DNA of 64,000 nt from an uncultured Lachnospiraceae bacterium (GCA_945919075.1 CAMEIX010000012.1:1-64000); one strand, 5' to 3'; shown: positions 27,104 to 36,092, counted from the first letter of the stretch. Made by a program: numbers and translations. Notes: generated by a model from the letters alone, not told the origin.

Positions 27104-27307
27104 ATGGGAAATAACGCTTACTATGGCCCTTTGAGCATCTTACATAATCCAACTAATGATAATGTTATACTCAATGAGTATAGTCAACGAATTAAGCAAG
27201 GAATGTCTGCGAATACAATACATCAAATTAAAAAGTACTTCCCATTTCTTCATAGTTTGAAGCAAACAAATGTTCTAAAAATGGTTGATATAATTGGTGT
27301 GAACTGA
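27104..27307 (+). CDS. Doubtful small ORF
   Basis: A 67-codon frame with no ribosome site before its ATG and no recognisable domain. Its end overlaps the promoter of the type I toxin. The composition is plausible for protein (basic, mixed), so it may be the remnant of a larger gene, but support is weak. Confidence 0.2.
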   Translation: MGNNAYYGPLSILHNPTNDNVILNEYSQRIKQGMSANTIHQIKKYFPFLHSLKQTNVLKMVDIIGVN

Positions 27308-27313
27308 TATAAT
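27285..27313 (+). promoter_or_regulatory. Promoter of the small hydrophobic toxin mRNA
   Basis: TTGATA at 27285-27290 and TATAAT at 27308-27313 with 17-base spacing. It predicts a transcript starting near 27320 with a leader of about 97 bases. In that leader CCTCCC at 27363-27368 is complementary to the ribosome site GGGAGG at 27402-27407, so translation is probably masked by folding. Confidence 0.75.
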
Positions 27314-27416
27314 AATGGTGCGTGGTAATTCACGTAGAAGAGTACCCATGACAGGGTGGTAGCCTCCCGAGCCAGTGCCGGTTCTCCGGATTACATAGGA
27401 AGGGAGGTGCGTTATT

Positions 27417-27533
27417 ATGACAGCTTTCGAAATTATTTCGGTAATTATAGGTATATTGAGTTTGCTCATTGCCTTTGGGAGTTTGATTGTAGCGTTTCTT
27501 GCCTTTCTCGATAAGAGGAACAAGAAGAAATAA
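27417..27533 (+). CDS. Holin-like small hydrophobic toxin of a type I toxin-antitoxin locus
   Basis: A 38-residue peptide: a short head MTAFEI, one hydrophobic helix of about 22 residues, and a basic tail DKRNKKK. This is the form of the holin-like toxin family of Firmicute type I systems. GGGAGG lies 9 bases before the ATG. The long leader, masked ribosome site, downstream terminator and a convergent antisense RNA all support the assignment. The expected effect is membrane damage when the antisense RNA is lost. Confidence 0.78.
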   Translation: MTAFEIISVIIGILSLLIAFGSLIVAFLAFLDKRNKKK

Positions 27534-27625
27534 AAATGCCTCTCCTGTCTGCCAACAGAAGAGGCGTGGTCTTTTGACCAATTGACCGATTCGGGAGCAT
27601 CCACTTTGGAGTGGGTGCTCTTCTT
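27530..27625 (-). ncRNA. Predicted antisense antitoxin RNA
   Basis: On the minus strand a promoter TTGTAT (27660-27655), 17 bases, TATATT (27637-27632) predicts a start near 27625. A hairpin at 27565-27538 (GCCTCT paired with AGAGGC) followed by ATTTTTATTTC would end it near 27530. The RNA of about 95 bases would overlap the 3' end of the toxin mRNA, the arrangement of known type I antitoxins. Confidence 0.6.
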
Positions 27626-27626
27626 A
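27595..27626 (+). terminator. Terminator of the toxin mRNA
   Basis: The arms GAGCATCCAC and GTGGGTGCTC pair around TTTGGA and are followed by TTCTTATT. The stretch 27627-27840 holds the antisense promoter and AT-rich sequence only. Confidence 0.8.
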
Positions 27627-27840
27627 TTACTAATATAACACTATTTGAGATTTGATACAACATATTATATTCATTTTGTGACAATTTTGTGATAAACTCT
27701 TTTGTAATACACAGTATTTTGTGCCACCGCTTGCTATTTTGTAGGAAAAAGGATACGTGATTTGCGTATCCAAATACCTTGCGGAAATGGCATAAAAAAG
27801 GTATAGTAAATTAAGGTACTGGGTAAAGAAGGAGGACAAA

Positions 27841-28161
27841 ATGATTATCGCATTTATCATTTGGAGTATTGGTGCCGCTGTATTTCTTGCAATCGGAATC
27901 AGTTGCAGAAAATCCCGGGAGGCGGTAGGATTTTTCACATTCACAAAACCACCGATAATAGAAAATGTGGAAGCCTACAATAAGGCAGTATCCAATTTAT
28001 GGTTTGTAGCTGTGCTAATATTTGAGATACTGGGAGTTCCTTTCCTGTTTCTTAAACAGAACTCTCCCTGGTTTTTACTCATTATTTTTGCGGTAATCAT
28101 CTGGGTAATCGGAATCATGGTATGCTATATGAAAATTGAGGGAAAATATAAGAAGAAATAG
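27841..28161 (+). CDS. Small three-helix membrane protein, unknown
   Basis: A 106-residue protein with hydrophobic segments at about 3-22, 52-72 and 77-98 and a basic tail EGKYKKK. The loop after helix 1 (CRKSREAVGFFTF) is reminiscent of small SdpI-like immunity or membrane proteins, but I cannot assign a family. AAGGAGG lies 5 bases before the ATG. Confidence 0.7.
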   Translation: MIIAFIIWSIGAAVFLAIGISCRKSREAVGFFTFTKPPIIENVEAYNKAVSNLWFVAVLIFEILGVPFLFLKQNSPWFLLIIFAVIIWVIGIMVCYMKIEGKYKKK

Positions 28162-28165
28162 AAGG

Positions 28166-28190
28166 AATGCCACCGTTACGGTGGCATTTT
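28166..28190 (+). terminator. Terminator after the small membrane protein
   Basis: AATGCCACCG and CGGTGGCATT pair perfectly around TTA and are followed by TTCC. It also lies at the end of the convergent kinase gene. Confidence 0.8.
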
Positions 28191-28201
28191 CCATATAAAA
28201 A

Positions 28202-29275
28202 TTATGTTATATTAAAGAAAACGGCTTCTACCAAAAGCATTATGATAAATAAGGAAAATACCAGGATAATGTCTAATATGAGAACGCCAAGATAGTGAAT
28301 CAGTGGGTTTTTATTTTTGCAGAGAGGAAAACCATTTTGGATATCCAGGTAATCAAAGCATCCAAAAATAACGGAAAGCATAATAACAAGACACATGATT
28401 CGTTCAAACCAAAGTGCGGCACCGCTTAAATTTTCTACCTGCAAGGACATGGACAGCCAAAGAATGAATAAGTAAACGATGGTGGCGATAACCATTTTCC
28501 AAGGCTTTTTTGTTCGAAATCCGGGGAAAAAATACCGGGACAGGGATGCTTTATCGTGGGTATTATCCGGGTTCTTCGTCAGTTGCAGCAGATCCCTTTT
28601 TAATTCGGTAACAGAATGATATCTGTCCGATGGGTTCATCTGCGTACATCGAAGGATAATATTTTGATAATACTTACCAATGCCGGGATTAGAATCCGAG
28701 AGTTCCTTCAAAATAATGCCCACAGAGTATATGTCAGTTTGTGGCGAAGAGGAGCCAAAACCATACTGTTCCGGAGCGGCGTAGCCCTTCGTCCCCAATA
28801 GCACAGTATCTTTTGAACTTTCCTCATGATAATGTTTTGCGGCATTAAAATCCAGTAAGACAACTTTATCGTATTTGGTTATAATGATGTTAGAAGGCTT
28901 AATGTCGCGGTGGATAATCGGGGGTATGGCAGTGTGGAGCCGTTCCAGAATTTCACAAAGGTTGATTATCCAGCCGGTTATGGTGCCCTGTTCTAAGTCG
29001 GAGGTATTCATCCGCTCCTGCAATGTTTCGCCCGGTATGTATTCCTCAATTAGCGTAAGCGCCCTATTTTCCTCGTAAAAGTCGACAATATTAGGGGTTC
29101 CCAAAATGGGATGATGGAACAGATATTCATATATTTCCGCATTATATACATCCAAAATCTTTTTGACAAAGATTTTTCCTGTCTCCCGGTGCTGCACCAG
29201 ATATACCTTATGAGAATCATTTATCGTGGCAATCGTTTCATAAAAAGAAATGGAAAGACGGTGCGTATAATCCAT
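28202..29275 (-). CDS. Membrane-attached serine/threonine protein kinase
   Basis: A 357-residue eukaryote-like kinase. Visible elements are the VKK lysine (K38), the catalytic loop HRDIKPSN (D124) and APE at 167-169. The metal-binding motif is DFN (142-144) instead of DFG, with the aspartate kept. The glycine-rich loop is not obvious, with INDSHKVYLV in its place. Three or four membrane helices at about 260-355 anchor the C-terminus, without the PASTA repeats of PrkC. It is divergent from the 29340 gene, a likely functional partner or substrate. Confidence 0.85.
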   Translation of the reverse strand: MDYTHRLSISFYETIATINDSHKVYLVQHRETGKIFVKKILDVYNAEIYEYLFHHPILGTPNIVDFYEENRALTLIEEYIPGETLQERMNTSDLEQGTITGWIINLCEILERLHTAIPPIIHRDIKPSNIIITKYDKVVLLDFNAAKHYHEESSKDTVLLGTKGYAAPEQYGFGSSSPQTDIYSVGIILKELSDSNPGIGKYYQNIILRCTQMNPSDRYHSVTELKRDLLQLTKNPDNTHDKASLSRYFFPGFRTKKPWKMVIATIVYLFILWLSMSLQVENLSGAALWFERIMCLVIMLSVIFGCFDYLDIQNGFPLCKNKNPLIHYLGVLILDIILVFSLFIIMLLVEAVFFNIT

Positions 29276-29339
29276 AAAATCATTCCTTTCCTATCGGATT
29301 TACTTGTATTATAACAGATTATAACAAAGAAGGTGAAAC

Positions 29340-29801
29340 ATGAGCGAAAAAAATACAGAAGAATTGAATAATGTCCTGGGAAAGACACATCTATCAGATT
29401 TTGAAAAGTATTGCAAAGAAAACAAAGAGAGCATGATTACGGAAGCCAGCAGTTTTCAGACCTATGTAAAAAACATTTTAAGCGAGAAGAAAATAACATT
29501 GCAGAGAGTGTTCCTATGTGCAGATATTCCCGAACGTTATGGGTATAAACTTATGACAGGTGAAAAGCATACTAAGCAGAGGGATGTCATTTTAAGATTA
29601 TGTTATGCTGCCGGGTTATCTTTGGAAGAAACACAAAGGGCCTTAAAGAAGTACGGGATGCCGGAACTTTATGCCAAGATTCCCAGAGATGCACTACTCA
29701 TGATTCTCTTTAATGAAAGACCGGGAAGCATTATTGACGTTAATGCCTGGTTAAAGGAGAAGGGAATGGAGCCTTTGAGAACCAGCGGGGTCCAAGAATA
29801 G
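29340..29801 (+). CDS. Small HTH-like protein paired with the kinase
   Basis: A 153-residue protein of unrecognised family. The central part (about 40-110) looks like a helix-turn-helix: YVKNILSEKKITLQRVFLCA then a basic loop and LRLCYAAGLSLEETQRAL. The N-terminus has several Thr and Ser residues that could be phosphorylated. It shares the intergenic region with the kinase gene, transcribed the opposite way, with AGAAGG before the ATG. A regulatory role downstream of the kinase is inference. Confidence 0.65.
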   Translation: MSEKNTEELNNVLGKTHLSDFEKYCKENKESMITEASSFQTYVKNILSEKKITLQRVFLCADIPERYGYKLMTGEKHTKQRDVILRLCYAAGLSLEETQRALKKYGMPELYAKIPRDALLMILFNERPGSIIDVNAWLKEKGMEPLRTSGVQE

Positions 29802-29916
29802 GAAAATCACCACCGTTACGGGGGCAGCGAAATAAATTCGTTGTGGTAAACTCTCTATATTGAGACAGGGAGTATTTTCTTAACTGTCAAAATATTTATG
29901 AGGAGGTCTCGTGACG

Positions 29917-30837
29917 ATGAGAAAGAAAACAAAAAATCTGGCTGTTATTATAGGTATGTCATTGATTGTATCAATGGTATCAGGGTGTAGTTCTTCGAAT
30001 AGTACCATGCAGGATAAGGAGATTGCGGGAGTAGAGAATGGTTCTTCGGATACAAAAATAGATGCTCCGCAGGAAACGGAAAAAGAAGTTGTTAGTGAAG
30101 TTTCCATCGAAGAACAGGTTTTATATGATGAAAATGATATTAAGATAACCGCGACAGGGATGGATGATTCTATATGGGGCACTGAATTAAAACTTTTAAT
30201 TGAAAATAATTCGAGTAAAAGTATTACGGTTCAGGCCAGAAACAGCAATGTAAACGGCTATATGGTATCCACAATGATGTCCGCTGACGTAGCATCCGGC
30301 AAAAAGGCAAATGACAGTCTTACGTTTGAAACATCCGGACTGAAAGACTGCGGTATTGAGCAAATGGCAACCATGGAATTCTATTTTCATATTTTTGATT
30401 CGGACACATGGGATACTATTGTAGATACGGATGTGATTACGGTACGTACATCTATCGCAGACGGATATGTGCAGAATTATGACGATTCCGGAGATCTTCT
30501 GGTGGAAACAGAAGGTATCAAAATCGTGGGAAAAGGTCTGTCAGCATCCGATTCCTTCTGGGGACCGGGGTTAATTCTTTACATAGAAAATAATTCTGAC
30601 AAGAATGTTACAATACAGGTCAGAGACGTTTCCATTAATGGATTTATGGTCAGCTCCAGTATGTCAGAGGATGTTGTAGTAGGCAAGAAAGCAATCAGCG
30701 CTGTACAGTTTTTCAGCACAGATTTAGAGAGCAATGGAATTGATGATATTACAGAGGTGGAACTGTATTTTCATATATTCGAGGCAGAGACGTGGGATAC
30801 CATTGTAGATACGGATGTGATTACGATTAATTTTTAA
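29917..30837 (+). CDS. Lipoprotein with two tandem copies of one domain
   Basis: A 306-residue secreted lipoprotein with lipobox VSGC. After an acidic linker there are two homologous domains of about 110 residues (about 65-185 and 190-306). Each has a W-G-x-x-L-x-L-x-I-E-N-N-S pattern early and ends with FHIF followed by E/D-TWDTIVDTDVIT. This looks like an internal duplication of an immunoglobulin-like fold; the function is unknown. The ATG at 29917 has AGGAGG 10 bases upstream; a GTG at 29911 is 4 bases away and also possible. Confidence 0.75.
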   Translation: MRKKTKNLAVIIGMSLIVSMVSGCSSSNSTMQDKEIAGVENGSSDTKIDAPQETEKEVVSEVSIEEQVLYDENDIKITATGMDDSIWGTELKLLIENNSSKSITVQARNSNVNGYMVSTMMSADVASGKKANDSLTFETSGLKDCGIEQMATMEFYFHIFDSDTWDTIVDTDVITVRTSIADGYVQNYDDSGDLLVETEGIKIVGKGLSASDSFWGPGLILYIENNSDKNVTIQVRDVSINGFMVSSSMSEDVVVGKKAISAVQFFSTDLESNGIDDITEVELYFHIFEAETWDTIVDTDVITINF

Positions 30838-30851
30838 TTATGAATTTGAGA

Positions 30852-30880
30852 AATTCCCGGCATATTGCCGGGAATTTTTA
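30852..30880 (+). terminator. Terminator after the tandem-domain lipoprotein
   Basis: AATTCCCGGC and GCCGGGAATT pair perfectly around ATATT and are followed by TTTA. Confidence 0.85.
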
Positions 30881-31049
30881 GTTTATAGGATGACAATCAA
30901 ATTAATATAGTGTTATAATACTATATAAATAATTATAAAAATAAGTATAGTCATGACTAAAAATAATCTTAAAAGTCAAATAAGACCATTTTAATGGACA
31001 TCATATAGGATATAATTACATTTAATAAACTAATTTTTTACAGAAAATA

Positions 31050-31141
31050 AAAAAAGACTTATAAAAGTCTTTTTTACCCGCACAATGCGGACATTTGCAA
31101 TTTCGGATAAATCCTTATTTGAACTCACCTTGTAAATTACA
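31050..31141 (-). ncRNA. tracrRNA of the type II-A CRISPR system
   Basis: On the minus strand the RNA begins with an anti-repeat (complement of 31117-31139). Thirteen bases, TAATTTACAAGGT, pair with the repeat's ACCTTGTAAATTA. A bulge of GA on the crRNA side against four bases on the tracr side follows, and then a six-base stem with the repeat's GTTTGA. The nexus AAGGATTTATCC is next, then a hairpin CCGCA-TTG-TGCGG, and a terminator (AAAAAGACTT/AAGTCTTTTT at 31050-31075). A promoter TTGACT (31175-31170), 17 bases, TAACCT fits a start near 31140. The architecture matches the S. pyogenes tracrRNA. Confidence 0.88.
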
Positions 31142-31148
31142 ATATAAG
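31119..31148 (+). promoter_or_regulatory. Possible cas operon promoter overlapping the tracrRNA gene
   Basis: TTGAAC at 31119-31124, then 17-18 bases, then ATATAAG at 31142-31148. It lies on the strand opposite tracrRNA and largely within the anti-repeat DNA, so cas9 and tracrRNA promoters would overlap head to head. The elements are moderate matches only. Confidence 0.4.
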
Positions 31149-31194
31149 GTTAGCACAAGGATAAAATAAAGTCAAGGATAAATGGGAGGTAATT

Positions 31195-34100
31195 ATGAGC
31201 AAAAAATACTATTTGGGTCTGGACATGGGAACATCATCAGTGGGTTGGGCAGTTACTGATGAAAATTACAATCTTTTACGGGCAAGAGGAAAAGATTTAT
31301 GGGGAGTAAGATTGTTTCAGGAGGCGAATACCGCTGCAGAGAGAAGATCACACAGAACAGCCAGAAGACGCTTACAAAGAGAAAAAGCAAGAATTGGATA
31401 TTTAAAGGAGATATTTGCGGATGAAATTCTTGCTATTGACCCCGGGTTTTACCAGCGTCTGGAAGACAGTAAATATTTTGTTGATGATAAAACTGTTCAT
31501 CAGCCATATGCAATTTTTGCCGACAGTAAATATACGGATAAGGAATATCACAAGGAATATCCCACAATATTTCATTTGCGCAAAGAATTAATAGAATCAA
31601 AAGAACCGCATGATGTAAGACTTGTCTTTTTGGCAATTTTGAATATGTATAAACATAGAGGACATTTTTTAAATGCAAGCTTAAATGATAAAGGTATGGA
31701 GGATATTTCTGAATTATACAGAGAGTTATGCGAATATGAGATAGGTTTTTGCCCATTGAATAATTATACGGAGATGGAAGATATTTTAACCACCAAAGAA
31801 TTATCCAATTCGAAAAGGGCAGAGAGACTAATTGAAATTATGCATTTTGATAAAAAAAGTCCTAATGCAGAAATGATTAAATTAATCTGTGGATTGACAG
31901 TGGTTTTATCAAAGGCATTTGTCGAAAACTCTTTTACAGAGGAAAACCAAAAATATAAAATCTCCTTCAGAGACAGCAATTTTGATGAAAAACTGCCGGA
32001 TGTAGAAGATATTTTGGAAGAGAAATATTTTGAAGTGTTTCTTTTGCTCAAAAGAATTCATGATAGCGCTTTGCTGGCAAATTTTATGAAAGATGAGAAC
32101 GGGACCTGTAAGTATATCTCTGTTGCCCGGGTAAATTCATACAATAAACATAAATATGATTTAGCGGTTCTAAAGAGGGTATATAAAAGAAATTTACCCG
32201 GAAAATACAATGCTATGTTCCGAAAAATGGAGGAAAATAACTATAGTGCATATTCCGGATCAACCAATTATAAAGGAATAATCAGAAGAGGAGCTAAAGC
32301 AAAGTATGAATCTTTTTGTGATGTAGTTAAGAAAACAGTTGCAACATTCCCTGCTGATGAGGATACAATCTATATTTTAAGCGAGATTGAGAAGAATACT
32401 TTCCTCCCAAAACAATTGACTGCGTCCAACGGTATAATTCCAAATCAATTGCACAAAATCGAACTGAAGGTAATTTTGAAAAATGCAGAAGATTATCTTC
32501 CGTTCTTAAGGGAAAAGGATGAGACCGGTCTTACAAATAGCGAAAAAATAGTAGCTTTATTTGAATTTCAGATTCCCTACTATGTAGGACCTTTATTCAA
32601 TGATCAAAAGCATGGTGCCTGGAGTGTACGAACTCCCGGTAATGAAAAGGGTAGAATACTTCCATGGAATTTTGAGGAAAAGATAGATGTAAAAACTTCC
32701 GCAGAAAAGTTTATTGAAAAGATGGTGAATCATTGTACCTATCTTAGTGATGAGGTCGTTTTACCTAAAAATTCACTGTTATACGAAAAATTCCGTGTTT
32801 TAAACGAATTGAATAATCTCAAAATTAACGGAGAGGCAATTTCTGTATCTTTAAAGCAGGATATTTATAATAATTTGTTCCTATCCGGGAAAAAGGTAAC
32901 TGCGAAAAAAATTAAAGAGCACCTGAAAATCAGAGGCTTGGTTGAGAACAAGGATGATGTTGATATATCGGGAATAGATGGCGATTTTATCAATACATTA
33001 TCAAACTACGCTAAATTCAGGGATATTTTTGGTGTTGAAAAGCTTACATATGAACAGGAACAGATAGCAGAAAATATTATTTTCTGGTCTACTGTGTATG
33101 GGGAATCCAAGACCTTTTTGCAGCAAAAACTGTTAGAAAATTATGGAGAAATTCTTTCCAAAGAGCAGATTAAGAGAATTACTGGTATTAAATTTAAGGA
33201 TTGGGGACGTTTATCCAAAGAGTTTCTTTATCTTGAAGGAGCGGACCGGGAGACCGGCGAAGTAAAAACCATTATATCCAGAATGTGGGATGAAAACTAT
33301 AATTTGATGGAATTGTTAAGCAGTAATTTCACATATTTGGATAAATTACAGGAACAAACTTTATCCATGGAAAAAAGTTTATCAGAAGTTGTCTTTGATG
33401 ATTTGGATGGACTGTATCTTTCTGCACCGGTTAAAAGAATGACTTGGCAAACCATCAGAATCATGCAGGAATTAAATCAGGTATTAGGCTGTGAACCGGC
33501 AAAAATCTTTGTAGAAATGGCGCGAGATACAAACGCGCCTAAAGAAAGAAAAGACAGCCGGAAAAAGAAATTCTTAGATTTGTACAAGAATTGTAAAAAA
33601 GAAAGCCATGATTGGATAAAGGAAATCTCTGAAACTGAAGATTCAAAATTTAAAAGCAAGAAATTGTATTTGTACTATACACAAAAGGGACGTTGTATGT
33701 ACACGGGTGAAGAGATCGATTTAGGAGATTTATTTAATGATAACCTGTACGACATAGATCATATTTATCCAAGACATTTTGTAAAAGATGACAGCATAGA
33801 AAATAACCTTGTCCTTGTTAAGAAGGAAAAAAACGCACATAAGAGTGATGTTTTTCCCATCGAATACGGTATTCGTGAGAAATGTCATGGCTTATGGAAA
33901 ATGCTCTTGGACGGCGGTTTTATTACAAAGGAAAAATACAGCCGCTTAATACGTACCGATGAATTTTCCGATAGCGAAATGGCCGATTTTGTTAACCGGC
34001 AAATTGTTGAAACCAGACAGGGTACCAAGTTTATAACTCAAATACTGAAAGAAACCTGTCCCGCTTGTGATGTTGTTTACGTGAAAGCCGGAAACGTCAG

Positions 34101-35223
34101 TGAATTCCGAAGAAAATATGAGATGATTAAATGCAGGGAAGTAAACGACCTGCATCATGCCTGCGATGCCTACTTAAATATTGTTGTAGGAAATGTATAT
34201 CATGTAAAGTTTACAAGTAATCCATTAAATTATATTAAAGAATACAGAAAAAATCCTACAGATTATAAGTATCATATGGATAAGATTTTTAATTTTAATG
34301 TGGAAAGAGGTAATACGGTTGCCTGGATTGCAGATAATCAGAAGAGCATTTCTATTGTAAAAAAAGTAATGAAGAAAAAGACACCGTTAGTTACCAGAAT
34401 GAGTTATGAGTTTCATGGAGGTTTGGCAGACCAGACAATCTATAGTGCCAAAGAAGCCAAAAATGCGGAAGGGAAGGGATATATACCTATAAAAGCGACT
34501 GATGAAAAATTGCAGAATGTTTGCCGATACGGTGGATATAAAAAGTTTTCCGGTGCATATTTCTTCTTGGTAGAACATGTTGTCAAAGGCAAGAAAGTAA
34601 GGACTTTGGAAACTGTACCGTTATATCTTAAGGACTCACTTGATACAACTGAAAAACTGGAGGATTATTGTAAAAATGTCTTACAATGCGAAAATCCCAG
34701 CGTTCGTGTTTCTAAAATTAAGATGTATTCTCTTATTAAGGTCAATGGTTTTTATTTGTATCTTACCGGAAGAAGCGGTAACCAACTTCTTGTAAGCAAT
34801 GCAGTTCAACTCATTTTAGATTATGAGCATGAGAAATACGTTAAGGAAATTCTTAATACAGATAACATTCAGGCATCCAGAGAAATTAGTAGGGAAAAGA
34901 ATATAGAATTATACGATATCCTTACCAAAAAACATGCAGAAGGTATTTATAGCAAGAGGCCTAATGCTGTAGGAAGTAGGTTAGTAATCTGGAGAGAAAA
35001 GTATATTACACTGGATATAGAAGAACAGATATTTGTTTTAAAGCAGATTCTTCAGCTATCACAGCTTTCTAATATGGGTGCAGATCTATCTTTTATTGGA
35101 GGTGTTAAAAAATCAGGCATTGCATTGTTAAATAAAAAAATAAGTGACAGTAATGAATTCAAAATTATTCACAAATCGCCGGCAGGTTTATTTGAAAGTG
35201 AAACAGACCTGCTTAGAGTATGA
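31195..35223 (+). CDS. cas9: CRISPR-associated endonuclease Cas9 (type II-A)
   Basis: A 1342-residue RNA-guided nuclease. RuvC-I contains D10 in YLGLDMGTSSVGWA, followed by the Arg-rich bridge helix (RRSHRTARRRLQREKAR). RuvC-II has E774 in IFVEMARD. The HNH domain has D855-H856 in DIDHIYPRHF with N870 and N880. RuvC-III has HHACDAYL with H988 and D991. All catalytic residues are present, so both strands should be cut. GGGAGG precedes the ATG. The last bases ATGA overlap the cas1 start. Size and the presence of csn2 place it in subtype II-A. The PAM cannot be read from sequence. Confidence 0.98.
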   Translation: MSKKYYLGLDMGTSSVGWAVTDENYNLLRARGKDLWGVRLFQEANTAAERRSHRTARRRLQREKARIGYLKEIFADEILAIDPGFYQRLEDSKYFVDDKTVHQPYAIFADSKYTDKEYHKEYPTIFHLRKELIESKEPHDVRLVFLAILNMYKHRGHFLNASLNDKGMEDISELYRELCEYEIGFCPLNNYTEMEDILTTKELSNSKRAERLIEIMHFDKKSPNAEMIKLICGLTVVLSKAFVENSFTEENQKYKISFRDSNFDEKLPDVEDILEEKYFEVFLLLKRIHDSALLANFMKDENGTCKYISVARVNSYNKHKYDLAVLKRVYKRNLPGKYNAMFRKMEENNYSAYSGSTNYKGIIRRGAKAKYESFCDVVKKTVATFPADEDTIYILSEIEKNTFLPKQLTASNGIIPNQLHKIELKVILKNAEDYLPFLREKDETGLTNSEKIVALFEFQIPYYVGPLFNDQKHGAWSVRTPGNEKGRILPWNFEEKIDVKTSAEKFIEKMVNHCTYLSDEVVLPKNSLLYEKFRVLNELNNLKINGEAISVSLKQDIYNNLFLSGKKVTAKKIKEHLKIRGLVENKDDVDISGIDGDFINTLSNYAKFRDIFGVEKLTYEQEQIAENIIFWSTVYGESKTFLQQKLLENYGEILSKEQIKRITGIKFKDWGRLSKEFLYLEGADRETGEVKTIISRMWDENYNLMELLSSNFTYLDKLQEQTLSMEKSLSEVVFDDLDGLYLSAPVKRMTWQTIRIMQELNQVLGCEPAKIFVEMARDTNAPKERKDSRKKKFLDLYKNCKKESHDWIKEISETEDSKFKSKKLYLYYTQKGRCMYTGEEIDLGDLFNDNLYDIDHIYPRHFVKDDSIENNLVLVKKEKNAHKSDVFPIEYGIREKCHGLWKMLLDGGFITKEKYSRLIRTDEFSDSEMADFVNRQIVETRQGTKFITQILKETCPACDVVYVKAGNVSEFRRKYEMIKCREVNDLHHACDAYLNIVVGNVYHVKFTSNPLNYIKEYRKNPTDYKYHMDKIFNFNVERGNTVAWIADNQKSISIVKKVMKKKTPLVTRMSYEFHGGLADQTIYSAKEAKNAEGKGYIPIKATDEKLQNVCRYGGYKKFSGAYFFLVEHVVKGKKVRTLETVPLYLKDSLDTTEKLEDYCKNVLQCENPSVRVSKIKMYSLIKVNGFYLYLTGRSGNQLLVSNAVQLILDYEHEKYVKEILNTDNIQASREISREKNIELYDILTKKHAEGIYSKRPNAVGSRLVIWREKYITLDIEEQIFVLKQILQLSQLSNMGADLSFIGGVKKSGIALLNKKISDSNEFKIIHKSPAGLFESETDLLRV

Positions 35224-36092
35224 GCTGGCGGACAGTTGTGATATCAAATCATGCAAAATTAGACTATCAATTAGGGTATCTTGTTGTAAGAGGAGAAACA
35301 ACCGTTAAAATCCATCTAAATGAGATTGAAACCATAATTGTGGAAAATACGGCTGTTTCACTTACCTCTTATCTGTTAAGTGAACTGATGAAGCATAAAG
35401 TAAAAGTAATATTTTGTGATGAAAAAAGAAATCCATCATCAGAACTTGTTTCCTATTACGGAAGTCATGATACAAGCATGAAGGTACGAAAGCAGATAGA
35501 ATGGACAAAAGATGATAAAACAACTGTATGGACAGAAATTGTTATTAATAAAATAAAGAAACAGGCAGATCTGTTACAATTATTAAAGAAAGAAGAAGCA
35601 GATATGCTGTATTCCTATATAAGTGAGATAGAGTATGGTGATGCAACAAACAGAGAAGGACATGCTGCTAAAGTATATTTTAATGCTTTATTTGGAAAGG
35701 ATTTTACCAGAACAGAAGAGTGTCCGACCAATGCAGCCTTAAACTATGGGTATAGCATTATTCTGTCAAATTTTACAAGAGAAATCGCCGCTAACGGATA
35801 TATCACACAGATAGGATTATTTCATGACAATATGTTTAATCAGTTTAACTTAGCTTCCGATCTCATGGAACCGTTTCGTCCAATTGTGGATAAGAAGGTA
35901 GTAGAACTTTCTCCGTCAAAATTTGAGCAGGAAGAGAAACACGAAATCTTATCTATTTTAAAGCAGGAATTCTTGATAGATGGTAGGTGTGAGTTTTTAG
36001 GCAATACCATTAAGATATATGTCAGAAGTATTTTTGATGCACTAAATGAAAAAGATGTTTCTTTGATAAAAATGTACAAATATGAGTTATAG
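35220..36092 (+). CDS. cas1: CRISPR integrase Cas1
   Basis: A 290-residue Cas1 of the type II form, beginning MSWRTVVISNHAKLDYQLGYL. The C-terminal all-alpha domain carries the expected acidic/His active-site region (NYGYSIILSNFTREIAANGY and the GLFHDNMFNQFNLASDLMEPFRP segment). With Cas2, Csn2 and Cas9 it inserts new spacers at the leader end. It overlaps cas9 by 4 bases and cas2 by 11. Confidence 0.97.
   Translation: MSWRTVVISNHAKLDYQLGYLVVRGETTVKIHLNEIETIIVENTAVSLTSYLLSELMKHKVKVIFCDEKRNPSSELVSYYGSHDTSMKVRKQIEWTKDDKTTVWTEIVINKIKKQADLLQLLKKEEADMLYSYISEIEYGDATNREGHAAKVYFNALFGKDFTRTEECPTNAALNYGYSIILSNFTREIAANGYITQIGLFHDNMFNQFNLASDLMEPFRPIVDKKVVELSPSKFEQEEKHEILSILKQEFLIDGRCEFLGNTIKIYVRSIFDALNEKDVSLIKMYKYEL

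Noticed and set aside
28202..29275. Kinase as a PrkC/PASTA orthologue
   Set aside because: There are no PASTA repeats and no neighbouring phosphatase gene; the tail is polytopic instead of extracellular.
30841..31194. A second, degenerate CRISPR repeat near 31118-31140
   Set aside because: The similarity to the repeat is explained by the tracrRNA anti-repeat on the opposite strand.
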